A stretch of DNA of 64,000 bases from NCBI GenBank assembly GCA_029207755.1, contig JARCOQ010000016.1, positions 4,407,001 through 4,471,000 of the forward strand. Direction: 5' to 3'. Source of the stretch: Chamaea fasciata (Eukaryota > Chordata > Aves > Passeriformes > Sylviidae). This document shows, in pieces, positions 37,746 through 49,225 of the stretch (position 1 is the first letter of the stretch; each line of letters starts with the position of its first letter). The translations under genes were made by a program, and so were the position numbers. Under the pieces are notes generated by a model. The model made no database searches. It was given only the letters and a program-made list of their open reading frames with translations, and had not been told where the DNA came from.

Positions 37746-40639
37746 TATTTAGGATTACTCAGAAAAAAAAAGGAGCATAATTTTATTTGTACTGTATTTT
37801 TTCAAGGTTTTAATGATTTCATTTCCTCCTAATAAAAGAACTATCATGAGGGCACAGAGAAGAGGGATGATAAAATCCTAAGTTACCTCCTTTTGTGCTA
37901 GATATGTAGGCTCCTTCTATTTTCAAAGGTTTCTGAATCAGACCCAACGTGATAAATGCAGTATTCTACAGGGCAGGGAATCAGTTCTGTTTTCTGCAGA
38001 TGCAGTCTAATGCCTTCTCTTTGAGATCATTCTTTTCCTACATGTCTTTGCACACATCATGCTAGAATATTTTTAATTTCCATTTTAACAGAAGTGGAAC
38101 TTCCTTTTCACTTCTTTTTCATTTAATAGTAAATGAATTGCAATAGAAACAGAATTTCACGAGTTTTCAACCCTGTCCCTAGGAATCTCTAGTTTTGTTC
38201 TATTTTCCTATGAAGAGCCTTATGATAAGAGTCTGTTTTCCTTTGCTGTTGCCTCATGATGTCAAAGTGGAAAGGATTTGGCTGCTGTATATTCATGAAT
38301 TGCTACGGGAGGTTGGATGAGGTACTTGGCAGAGATTCATGGAACAGCTGAGATGTTGACTTCTTGGCTACTGCAGGAATAATATGGACACCACAGCAGT
38401 GTGCACAGCAGGGCTGCAGCCATCAGCACCAAGAAAAAGTGTTTTCTCTCAGTCCAGAGCAGGAGGCTCAGTCCTCTCCTTCTGTCACATTGCCATGCAC
38501 CAGCACGCCGGGTGATAATTGGAATACGTGGGTGATGAAGGGCTGGTGATCCTTGGTGTGAAAGATGTGACCTGAGGTTCAGAGCACTGAAGCTTTTCAC
38601 ATGGTGCCTCTGTTTGCACTGGAAGGCCAAGACCAGCTGAGGATCCAGTTATTCCTTTACAAGCCCCTCTGTGGATGAGCCTCATGTCGCAGCACAGAAA
38701 CGTCTTTTTTTCTTTCCAGTCTGAGCTTATTTCCCAAGATCCATAGCAAGATGAAGTCCTGGGGATGTTTCGTGCATTATTCAGCTACAGAAGCATTCTC
38801 CTTTTCTACTTTAAGTAAGGTATTTTTGTTCCTTTTTCTATTTATCCTGTGCAAAAGAAACGTTTTATAGTTTGAGTGTAGTTCTATGGTCTGTGTGTGT
38901 CCTCTGCTGCACAGCTTTTGCTGGGTTCTTCTCCGCTTGGATTTTTTACCATCCTCAACAAATCAGTGGGAGAGTTCAGAACTGAGATGCTCAGTAAGTT
39001 ACAGCAGTTTAGTTTATTTATGGGACCAAGCTAAAACCCCTCAAGTTAATGACCAAAGCAAAGTAAGCATTTCTTGGGGAGATGCCAGCAGGAGCAGAGA
39101 GAACCTGGCTGGTGCTGGAAGCGCTCAGAGCATCCCTGGACCAAGTTCAGCCCCTGCCAGAGCTCTGTGGCTGTGAAGCACAACTGCTGAAAACAGTGAT
39201 TTCAGTGCTGGGATTCAGGCAATGTAACTGCTGGTTCTGACTATAAAAACCTAGAAACAAAAGGCAGAAAGCTGTAGTAAAGCTTTTCTTACCCAGTCAG
39301 AGTGTCTGTAAGAAGAGGCATTAATTGGCAACAGAAGAAATCACAGGAGGCTGCGGAGAATTGTGGAATAGGGCAGATGCATATAAAAAAATTAACCTGT
39401 GCTGGAACAAATTGAAGTACAACTGCTTTTCTCCTGTTTCATTACAAGCTGACTTACTGACAGCCTCTTTGCTTGAGATTCCTCTGATGCTGAGACTTAA
39501 CTGGCTGCCTCTGAACATCTCACACATTTTTAACAGCTTTAAGAGTTTTAATAGTTTGTTTGGTTGCTGGTTTTTTTGACAACTGAACTTTCCTTGTGTG
39601 TTACACAGATATTACTTTTCTTTTCCGCTATACTTTGAAATACTCATCAAGAATTCTAGGTAGTTTTGGTGGTGGAAGAGAAGTTTCCTGAGTACATCAG
39701 CCGCGGTAATACCTGAAAGTCTTGCTCAGATTAGGGGGGGGAAGAACGGGTGGGCTTGAAGATAGAAAATTATGTGACATTCATGGTATCTGGCAGAAAA
39801 TTCCAGTAATTTTTGGCTCTGATATACACTTATGAATAAATATATCTTCAAATAAACAAAGAAACAGACACATAAATAAATCTTTTAATATTCTATATCT
39901 GTAGTTAACCAGCTGTGCACCACTTGTTGCTCTGCATAGAGGTAACATCTGGCTTAAACGAGAGGAGGAGGAAAAAGGAACAAATTATCCAAAAAGTAAT
40001 TTTTGTCTCCTCCTGCTTTCCAGAATAGAAGCTTCAGTAGGTAGTTTAAATTGAATGGCAGGTACTTCAAAGGCTTCTTTCTGAAACACAAGTTATAAAA
40101 ATCTAAGCCATGCATGAAAATGTTAAAGACAGGAAAAGAGTTTCAGTTCTGATTCTGAGCTCCAAATTACTCCTGTGTTTGGTGTGATTCTTGGAAGGAG
40201 AAAAGCCAACCCACTCTTTAAAAACATCAGTAGGATGTGTGTGTCCCCTGGTACCTCTAAGCAAACCAAGAGATTTCACATTACATTAATTTACACGGTT
40301 TGCAAATATTTCTGAAGTATCCTCTTTATTAGATTTCCCATTCCTGAGTAACGGGATCTTTTCAGGGTCCTTAAGAAATGTATTATTGAGAAAAATACCT
40401 TAAATTATTTGCTTAGGAGATGAAGGGAACTACAGAGAGAATATGGATGCAATGTAAGTATCACCCGCGCATATATGAGTAGGAATTTGTGGGAGAGAAA
40501 AGGATTTCCCCATACTTATTGCTCTCAAAAAGAGGTTTATGTGTCTCATGTAACACTGATAATAGTGGCAGCCTCTTCCTTCCTCTCAGCAGGAATAGCT
40601 ATCGAAGATGAAAGTATCTTTGTAGGCCAGCATGAACTG
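37746..40639. other. Mostly unique DNA, no gene seen
   Basis: No gene is recognised. The phrase around 37912-37951 ('ggctccttctattttcaaa', 'tttctgaatcagaccc') vaguely resembles old reptile/bird repeats but is too weak to call. A G run lies at 39735-39742. Confidence 0.4.
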
Positions 40640-40790
40640 ATTTCCTCCATCCTATGCATGATAATATTTTAATTAGGCAATTCCTTGTGGTGGTGAGGAG
40701 CTTTTCAATTAACCATTTTTAAAAAGCGTTCTCACTTTCTCTAATTACATTACTTCAATTTCTTGGTGAAGGAATAAATCTCAACAGACA
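40640..40790. promoter_or_regulatory. Candidate conserved non-coding element
   Basis: The block contains ATGCAT at 40654-40659, TTTTAATTAGG at about 40667-40677, TTCAATTAACC at about 40706-40716 and CTAATTACATTA from 40741. These homeodomain and POU-like cores are spaced tens of bases apart. The preceding segment (40581-40640) follows a pyrimidine-rich run ending in CAG and could instead be mistaken for an exon, but the frame stops soon after with no donor. Cross-species alignment is needed to support the call. Confidence 0.27.
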
Positions 40791-41291
40791 GGAATTCATT
40801 CACCTGGATTTTTGGGTGCTATAAAGTCGGTAGAAAATCCAGAAAGCAATATGCAGTGGATGAAATATTAATGACTCTGTTTCTTATGCAAGTTATTTGT
40901 GATTAGGAAAAAGGGTGATGCAGAGTGTGATGTGTGGAATTTCTTGCTCTTTAGAACACTAAAACACGAGACATTTTCTGTAGCTGAAAATACTGTAATG
41001 CCTATTCCTTTGATTATCACCTGTTGTCAGTTCAAACCTTGAAAAACCAAATTATTTCCTGATCAGTGGAATCAAACCCAATATGGAAGAAGTCAAAACG
41101 TTAACCTGAAGACCCTTTCATCATTTTTTTATTAACATTTCACAGAAGTTACGTGGGGGTAATAAATCACTAAGAGATGCTACAGGTGTCAGGGCATGTC
41201 ACATATGCATTCAAGAGCCTGGACCATTACAGATGTTGTAGAGGACTAAAAGTGAATGAAAATGCTTATTTTATATAGAAAGTGCTTTTTT
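40791..41291. other. AT-rich unique DNA
   Basis: No gene or repeat is recognised. Confidence 0.4.
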
Positions 41292-41313
41292 TACAGTTTA
41301 TATATAAACTGTA
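41292..41313. repeat. Perfect 22-bp palindrome
   Basis: The two 11-base arms are TACAGTTTATA and its exact reverse complement TATAAACTGTA, joined with no spacer. A homotypic binding site or a cruciform-prone sequence are possible roles. It could also be chance in AT-rich DNA, although a perfect 22-mer is uncommon. Confidence 0.95.
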
Positions 41314-42617
41314 GACAAATGGAAGCGCTTAGACTCTGTGGTGACTTTCTCACAAATCTATGAAACTCTTACATGTTTTATACACTGTTTCAGTAGAATC
41401 TTTTACTGCTCCTCTTCTACTTCTGACAAATGAAGTATTTCAGGTTTTTTGCTGCTTTCTGACACACGTAGCAGCTTAATTACTCTTTTGAAACTCCTGA
41501 GCATTTATTTCAGAGGAGATGAAATTAAAAGCAGGAATACTTATCTCAGTGGTTAGTGGGCCTTTTAGTAGTGAAGAGACTGCCCACTGATGAGAAAAAT
41601 CTCATCAGGCAGATTCAGAAACAATTGAGTAAGGCTCGGCCATTCTTCACGTAAGGAGAAAAACCCTGGAGGTATTCAGATGATTATTAGTTCATGTTTT
41701 CCAAAGAGCAAGGATCTCACTCACACTGGCCATAACAAGAATCTAATTGTTTTCTTCTTTTTTTTTATTTTTTTTATTTAAACCTTTAGTTGTTGTAATT
41801 CTTGCTGAGAGATTTGAAATACAGTTTGTCTTTTTTAGAAGTTGTAATAGGGAAAGTAAGGACCTGGTAATAGGATACCCAAACTAAACCCAGATGGAAA
41901 TGTTTAATGGAAGTTTTTCCACTACAAAATATAGCTTGAGGGGTGACAATCAGGATTAATTATTAATTAGAACATCTTGACATTTGATCAGGAGATCTGA
42001 TAAGGAAAAGCCAGATTAAATATAAATAATTTTTTTATTCTCTTGATTTCATGTATTTCTATCCCAATTTATATTTTAAATAATATAGTATCTACTTTGA
42101 ACCTTTGATAACATTATTGTTATTTTATAAAGTTCTGTCACTTTTGAAATATTTATACTTGGTAACAAATCATTTTATCAGAATTCTGTTTCTGCAGGTA
42201 AATTAAAATTTTGATTTTATATTCCAATTCAAAATAAAACCAGATTTTGAAATGGCAGCTTTTCCTGCTGGAAGAAAATTTATCTTTTTAAGCAGCTGTA
42301 CATTTATCTTAGTATAGTTTCATTATCACAAAGATTTTCACTGCATTTGACTGACATTAATTGGAGGGGACAGGTGGTGGTGGCAGTGAGGAGGAAATCT
42401 CTCCAGCATTGTGTAGAATTGATAACAGGATATGCAGGACTAGAGCTGGTGAAAAAATGCATAAATATCACTTATACAAGAAATCGATTAGTTGAGATTA
42501 AAAAAAAGAAGAAAAAAAGAATGAAAAATCCGCAGTATGAACAAAAACTAACAGCAATAAGAAAGACACTTTTCTGTTGTCTTCATGAAGAATCCTGAGA
42601 AGCAAACTCTTGTCCCC
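41314..42617. other. AT-rich unique DNA
   Basis: A T-rich run at 41757-41781 and generally AT-rich sequence (42.0-42.25 kb) hold no recognised gene. An AAG-rich stretch at 42500-42525 precedes the CR1 fragment. Confidence 0.4.
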
Positions 42618-42800
42618 CCGCACTGGTGAGGTCACACCTCGAGTGCTGTGTCCAGTTCTGGGCCAAGAAAGGTGAACATCACCTTCAGGGAGGTGTTGGA
42701 GCAAGTCCAGAGAAGGGCAGCAAAGCTGGCGAAGAGTTTGGAGGATAAATCCTGTGAGAAGCAGCTGAGGGAGCTGGAGGTGTTTTTACTTTGGGGATCC
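42618..42800 (+). mobile_element. CR1 LINE internal/3' fragment
   Basis: The blocks match CR1 in order: CACTGGTGAGGTCACACCTCGAGTGCTGTGTCCAG (42621-42655), then CTGGGCC, a diverged segment, TGTTGGAGCAAGTCCAGAGAAGGGCA (42695-42720), AAGCTGGCGAAG, and GAAGCAGCTGAGGGAGCTGGAG near the end. The segment is 5'- and 3'-truncated and the middle is altered relative to the usual consensus. A 79-codon frame at 42648-42887 overlaps it and has no coding meaning. Confidence 0.87.
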
Positions 42801-44359
42801 ACTGGTGTTGCTAAAGGAGAATGTGATCTGCTGAGTTGTCAGGCTTGTGAACCAATGGGGTGGATTCAACAGAAACTTAGATACTGATACAAAGCTGTGG
42901 TAATTAACCTTCAAACGCTAAGATTCATTACCAGAAATCAGATCTTGTCGTTGTTGGTGTTTAACTCTCATAAAACAAGGCACAATTGAAATTTTTTCAA
43001 AATACTGATGTTTTTTCATGCTATGAGTATTTCTTTCTAGAGAACTTAAAAAAGAAATAGAGAAGAAAACTATGTAAAGTTACATGAGGAACCGAAACAA
43101 AAGTGTAACGGCCTAGAAATTGAGAATGGTTGCTTGATGCCCCATGGCTTGGAAAACAACTGCTTTCTAAACATGAGACTCTACTTTCCTTCCCATAATC
43201 ACTGCCTTTCCTCCAGGCACTTGCTCAAAGCAAATCAGCTCGAGGTTTAATACTTCTGCACAAGGCTTTTGACAAAGTGTGTGATAACTGTGTGAGCTCG
43301 AGCACTGCTGAGAAAGGCATTTTGCAGAGGAGCAATATTGTACCTTGGAAAGCCTGTGTGAGCCATAGAAATACTTCAGACCCTTTGACAAACAGCTCTG
43401 GAAACAGAAGTGATATCTCTGCCCGAACTACTGGAGAGGAGCACCAAGAGAAAGGGTAAAACCATTTTCCAGCAGTGGTTTCTCAGTTTTCTGAGTTTCT
43501 CCCACTTTCAGCGATGCTGCTGACTTTGTCATTCATGCAGGAAACCACAGACACACCAAGCCCAAAGTTGAATAGCCTCTTGCTGGTGTGATCTGGAGTG
43601 ATCTGGGTTTGCTAGGGCCAGTTCCCAGTTGGCATGTGTGTAGGTGAAGCAGATGCAGTGATTTAAAAAGCTCAGAGCCTACATCTTGTCCTTGTTGGCT
43701 CTTTTGGGGTAAGACATAGCTAAACCCTGTGGTGAAAGTGGTCTGTAGGAGCCTGGCTGTGGTGGGGAGAGACTTTCCATTCCCCCAGGGATCCCTGCTG
43801 AAAAGGGTTGCAATGCAGCAAGCCCACGCTCAGATCCCTTAATTTATCTGACTTTTGTTTGGCAGCTGGGTCAGGTTGAGGGCTGGGGCGCAGGTAAGGC
43901 AGGATAGAGCCTGGTGCAGTGCCCTACTGCAGTTATTTATCACCCCTGCACAGAACCCGCAGCACTGGAGCAACATTATTACTGACTTACCTAGGGATTG
44001 TGTGCTCAGAGCACTTCCTCTTTTTCCACACTGCCAATGAGAAGCTGATAGGAAAAGGAGAATGGTGCAATGGGCTTTCCAGAGCAGAACTGACAGGTTG
44101 ATGTTCCTGCAGGGGTGCATCTCCCAGTGGCAGCTTCCTAGTGCATATGGAAGAGAGGATGATCCATCAGTGACTCACTGGATGCTTTTCACTTCACCAT
44201 AGCAAATGATTAAAAAAAAATAATGAGAGAGAAAAGAAATAATACAATTTCCATGCTCTTATAAATGCAGTAGGAGCCTGTGATTAGAAAACAAGGAGCT
44301 TAGCATGCAAAGGGTAAGGGCATGGCAGCAGTAGCAGCAGGTTACATGTTATTGCTGTT
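42801..44359. other. Unique DNA, no gene seen
   Basis: No gene is recognised. Short frames on both strands at 43.8-44.1 kb are non-informative. An A-run lies at about 44212-44220. Confidence 0.4.
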
Positions 44360-44540
44360 ATTGAACAGAGCACCAGGGTGACCACACTTTATAAGAGCTT
44401 TATTGGTTCACTCTAGTAAAAATGAGTCACACCTCTCTCCCTCGGCTCCTCATCTTTTTCCCCTCAAAAGAGTGATAGGAAAAAGGATGATTAAAAACCT
44501 CCAGCATGCAAAAAGTTCGACTTAACACGTCAGTGCTGTG
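44360..44540. promoter_or_regulatory. Possible conserved non-coding element
   Basis: The block holds TTTATAAGAGCTTTATTGG (44390-44408) followed by AATGAGTCAC near 44421, an AP-1/MAF-type core, and later CCAGCATGCAAAAAG. This is a motif impression only, with no direct evidence of function. Confidence 0.17.
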
Positions 44541-45282
44541 TACAGATGGATGATTCACCAGAATCCATCTCTGTGTTTTTAGGATGTTTTTTTTTGTTTG
44601 AAGTTAGCATGTCAGACTTTATAGAGATTCCAGGTTTGAGCCTGTGCTAGTACCTGCTTTTATCAGCTAAAATGTTATGTGGTGGCACAGAAGGGATTCC
44701 TGCTGAAAAGTGCTCCCCTTTGCTAGTTTGATGGAAAAATAAAGAGAAATCCATGTGGAGTCTCCATTTCTGTGCTCTGAGGCATTATTTCTGTGGAGGT
44801 TTATACTGGGCACTTAAATGGTATCTAGAGGTGCTTTTCAATATCAGATACCATCTTTTGCGACATTGGAGGGGGTGAACCAGACAATTTTCCAACTCTG
44901 AATCAATTTTGTGACTTTCCAATCTCTGTTAAGCAGCTTTTAACTTTTGTTACCATTACAGTCTTGGGAGTTACAGGCAGCAGAAGGCTCAGCCATACAC
45001 CATTCACCAGGCAAGAGGTTTCATGCCAGGGAGTGCAGGGGCTGAAAGCCATTATTTAGGAACCCATATCATAAAAGGACTTGCACATGTGAAAAAGGAT
45101 GAGGCACCAACCTGCGAGCAGCAAAGAAAAATTGAGTTTATAGTCCTGTCATATGTGCATTTAAACTGAGTTTATCATTGCTGCTACTTGCAACAAAACT
45201 GTACTAGTCAATGTTCAGCTGCAGCAGCACCACTTGCCAAAGCAAAGCCATCCTGTCTGTAGTGCCTGGCATCCGACAGTCC
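44541..45282. other. Unique DNA, no gene seen
   Basis: Nothing firm is seen. A T-run lies at 44587-44596. Confidence 0.4.
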
Positions 45283-45382
45283 TGAAGCATTTTGCAGTAC
45301 AAATGTTAATTAAACTTTACAACAGCTTTGTAAGGTAGGTAAATGCAACCAACAGACATTTCAGCTGAGGCACAGGGCTCCC
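45283..45382 (+). repeat. Ancient MIR/L3-type repeat
   Basis: The order AAGCATTTTGCAGTACAAATG, TTAATTAAACTTTACAACAG, CTTTGTAAGGTAGGTAAATG, ACATTTCAGCTGAGGCACAG closely follows the conserved 3' part of MIR/L3-like repeats. In that part, a 'GCTTTGCAAACATTAATTAA' segment is followed by 'CACAAC', 'GTGAGGTAGGTAAAT', 'CATTTTACAGATG' and 'CTGAGGCACAG'. A short internal deletion removes part of the GGGGAAA segment. It is an old insertion with no coding content. Confidence 0.72.
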
Positions 45383-46089
45383 TCTCCTGTGGAAGGGTGT
45401 CAGGGTCTGAGAGGGGGCATGTTGGGTGAGTAGCCCATTGTGTGGGGCCAGATTTGTGCTCAGGAGAATAAGTCTTCAATTGCTGCATGACCTTTTGTGC
45501 TTGAAAATTGGGACCTACATCACAGCTGGGACCTCTGCTATGGTTACAGCAGGAAAACTCAACACAGTAATAGAAATGCTCCACAGAGTGGAGTAGCACA
45601 GTGGTCTGTCTGCCAGGGAATTATTTTGGATTTCCCCCCAAATGAGACTATAATTCAGCTTTTGATATGCGTCACATCTCCCTTTGTTCCCACGAACCTT
45701 TCTTGTCCCAGGAGTGTGACCCTTACCTGGGCTGTGGCACTGCCCTGGGCGGGTGGGCTGGCTCTGCACAGCTCTCCGAGAGCAGCCACGTGCCCTCTGC
45801 TTGAGGCGTGAGCCTTCATTTCATCCACACACTGCTGAATCGTTAGCAGTGTGTGTGTGCATCCTGTCAGCCCTTCATGTTCTCCCTTCAGTGCTCTCAG
45901 TTCCCTGGCAGGAGGAGAAAAGGCCCTGGCTTGTAGCTGGAACCCTTTGCTGTCACATGTCCTTGCCACAGCCTCTCATCCGAAGGGCGAGCGCCGTGTC
46001 CGACAGCCCACCCCTGAGCTGCAGCCTGACATCCAAGCCTTGTGCCGAGTGTTATTCAGACCCAGCTGAGTCTTACGTGTAAACACTGC
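45383..46089. other. GC-richer unique DNA, no gene seen
   Basis: Overlapping open frames of about 70-110 codons occur on both strands (45.5-46.1 kb). No domain or consistent splice structure is recognised, so they are treated as chance frames in GC-richer DNA. Confidence 0.4.
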
Positions 46090-46690
46090 AGAATTTCATG
46101 GCAAAGGGGTGGGAGGGAGGAGGAGGAGGCAGACAAAGTGCCCAGTGCCCTATTTAGCAAACGCCTAAAGCCTGGCCCGCTGCGTTGCCTTGTCAGGCTC
46201 TGCATGCTGCAGAACTGATTAAACAAAAACCCAATGCGTTGGGGCCAGAAATCGCCCGCTTCGATGTTAACATTGTGTAAACACTCTCCAACTGACTAAA
46301 TTCTGGCAGATCCAAAAGTTGCCAGGAGCATTTTCATGCTTTCCCCCCTCTGCTGAAGCTAAGCCTGCAGCTCCAGCTCCCCGGGTCTCCCTGGGACTCA
46401 TTAGCATGGCACCGCCGTCGCTGCTGGCAAAGGCAGCCACGGGGGACGGTGTCACACGTGCAGAGAGTGGCAACCTTCACACAGGAGCAAAACAGTGAGG
46501 AAAAACTGCCGTGGAGGGAAAGGATCACGCTTAATAATATGCAAATCAATGTAGCATCTCACAAAGATTTGATTTGCGTTTCGAGGCAGCTGCTAAAAAT
46601 ATTGTTTTAACCCCTCTCGGGAGCATAAATATATCCTCTAGATCCAGGCTGGATGGAGGGTGATTGCATTTTCTAATAACTTTAATTTTA
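46090..46690. promoter_or_regulatory. Candidate enhancer block with forkhead and POU motifs
   Basis: The block contains a forkhead-type TGTAAACA at 46276-46283 and a perfect POU octamer ATGCAAAT at 46539-46546. It also holds a GATTTGATTTGCG-like element at 46567-46579, E-box-like and CpG-containing segments (46165-46260), and TCTAATAACTTTAATTTTAC at 46671-46690. Purine-rich sequence marks its left edge (46108-46130). Motif cores for unrelated factor families packed into 600 bp resemble a developmental enhancer. No experimental or comparative support is visible here. Confidence 0.33.
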
Positions 46691-48039
46691 CAAGGTAGAA
46701 CATTTGAAAGCTGACATGCCTTTCATCCTTGGGCACAGTGTGTTGGGGAGATGCCCATGTAAGGGTAATTGCATCAGTGTGGATAGAGCACTACCCTGCC
46801 AACCGCACAGAGGAATGCCCTGCAGATTTGTCAGGACGTGAGGAAGTTTTGCTGCACATAATGAAATGTGAAATATCATTTCCGATGCACAAAGGACATG
46901 CTTTCTCCTGGCTTTTTATTGTTTCATCACAGGCAGCCCAATTCTCAGTGGTGCTACCTGGGCTCAGTCATTATTACGTCTTCAGGCTGTGCGTCCTCCT
47001 CCCTGAGCCCAGCGCTTACGTACTGACTCGGGAAAGGCAGTGGAGCCTACGTGTTTTCCCATTTATGAGGGCAAATGATTTGGGTCCTTTGCCTTCCTGT
47101 AACCAATTCCACACGTTGTTAAGCTTGTGTAACTCAGGTGGCTTTTTATTGCCTGTGCCTTGCAGGAAAAAACACCGGGCTTAATGCAGTTGTTTCCACA
47201 TGACACAGCCGTAAGGAAAAGCAATATTATGGCCCAGTGACAGTGAGAAGCAGAGAGGTGCCTCTGGAGGCAGAGACCTACACAAGGGCTGAGGCCCTGG
47301 AGCCAGGAAATGAATAAATGAGCAGCGCACTGCTGTGCTAGCACTTGGGGAAGGGTTGTTTGTGTCCTGCTCTGCTAAGTGATTGTTCAGGAGATAGAAA
47401 ATTGGTATTTCTGTGGTTTGGATTCATTTTGATTTGTTTTCCTGTATTCAAATCATCTGCTTCCAGCTGCTTTCTTGGGCTGAGTTTGACAGAGATGCAC
47501 AAATTGTCTCATGGCTCATCATCATCTGAAGAAGGTCTGTAATTCTTCTCCCTTTAGTTTTTCTTTGGGGCATTTGTGGTAGCAATGTCACTGTAAGGGG
47601 CAAGGATTCCCTGCTCTGCAAGCACAAAACCAAAAGGCAAAGGGCTCAGGGAGTCTCCAGGCTCTGCTTTTTTTAGACACAGGCTGTTGATGGCAAATAC
47701 AAAGGTATTGATGGGCTTCATTGTACCTCGGTGCTGCCCTGGACAAAATTTTCTTAACAGTTAAAACGAGGCCCTATTGAGTCCGAAAAGGGGTGCGCAA
47801 AGGCTGTGCCAGACTCGGCAATGTTTGTATCAGTCAGCCAGGAGCCCATTTCGCTTCAGCCTCGCAGGTCTTGTCCCCTCCTCATCCACCCGCGGGGCAG
47901 GGAGCAGTTGTGCCGGGCTGCAGGATTAGTGGTGCTCTTCGACTGACACTTGGAGCCTTCAGCCTGCCTCCATCACAGGAGGGAGAGGGAAAGGAGGGAA
48001 GGAGATTCTACCACCCTGAAACAATCCACTGTTTCCCTG
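46691..48039. other. Unique DNA, no gene seen
   Basis: A 151-codon plus-strand frame at 46729-47184 overlaps shorter minus-strand frames, has no recognised domain and lacks clear splice or promoter context. A CpG-containing patch lies at 47780-47945. Nothing firm is seen. Confidence 0.4.
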
Positions 48040-49225
48040 GTGCTTGCTCAAACATTTAATTGTTCTCTATGTTACATGTCTTGCGTCGCACCATTTTGAA
48101 TTTGTCTCACCTCATCAGATGAAGAAACCTTTTATTAAAAACGATTCCCCTTCTGCCTCTCCTTCTCTGAGGTCTCCATACACTGCAAACCTGGCAGACC
48201 TTGGCCTCTGTTTTGGGCTCTAAGTCTTACAAAACCAGGCATGTTCTCTTATCCTCTGCTTTGCACCTTTGCTGGTTTTCAGTGTTACCTTTTAAAGTTG
48301 AGGTACTGGGAGATTATAGAATATTCACCATGTCTCACAAGTGCTGCAAATGGAAGTACATTTACCTCCCTATTTGTCACTTACTTGTTCATACGTCTAA
48401 GGATCATTTTCTAGGATGTAATCCCCTATTCTGTAGCTCTGCCTAAGTACACTCTTGTTCCTAGACACACAACCACAAACTTGGATTTAAATGTACCTGG
48501 TGAATATGAATGGATTTCACTGAGATATCAAGGTTTATTAAAAATTAAAAAGATCTCGTCTAACTCTGCTCCAGCTCCTCTGTGCAGATTCTGCTTAGCT
48601 GGCTTAAAATGTTTATTCCTAGAACTTTAACATCCTCTTTAGTTACTCAAGGATTGGAAAACAATTAATTTTCCTACTGCCCTTTTCATAGATGGAATAG
48701 AAATATGTATTGAACATTTTACCTCTTCTACATTTTATTGAAAACTTTGCCGGCTGTGTAGCTGCTGTGCTGCTGAAGTTCCTTTGCTCTGTTTAATTCT
48801 GTCCTCAGCCAGGCCTGAGATTACTTTTTTCTCTATTATTCCTAGTTTTCCTAATAAATATTTCATCTTTTCTAATATTGTTTACAGCAATTCCTATTGA
48901 TTTCCTCCTTCTCAGTCATTTTATATTGGCTTTTTGTTCCTAATTGCCTACTTTACTTTTCATCAAAGGAGAATTTGCTTTTAGCCAAACTTGTTGGGTT
49001 TTTTTAATTTTAGTATTGTGTCTCTTGTCTATTCATGATTTTCCCCAAGAACTCCCCTATCTCACCCTCTCTACTTTTTCAGTCAGTTTTTGGGCATTTT
49101 ATGTTCCTTAGTTTTTGGGCAGCAGTTCTTTTGAGACTTCAGCTATGAAATTGTGCATGCCACATTTACCCTTCTCCTTTCTATTTTGTCCTCATTTTTA
49201 ATATCTTTATTTTGGTCACTTTTTG
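48040..49225. other. Long pyrimidine-rich stretch, possibly a degraded antisense retroelement
   Basis: For nearly 1.2 kb the plus strand is clearly enriched in T and C, with repeated TTTTC and CCTCTTCTAC-like words and few G tracts. Minus-strand reading gives an A/G-rich sequence, as in many LINE open frames, but all frames are interrupted and I find no reverse-transcriptase motif I can vouch for. The stretch could be an old antisense retroelement, a pyrimidine-biased transcript region or simple compositional drift. Confidence 0.3.

Noticed and set aside
42648..42887. 79-codon frame resembling a small protein
   Set aside because: It lies over the CR1 fragment at 42618-42800, in a stretch of CR1 that I recognise as the non-coding 3' part.
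46729..47184. 151-codon plus-strand open frame
   Set aside because: No recognisable family and no splice or promoter support, with shorter minus-strand frames across the same bases. It remains possible but unsupported.
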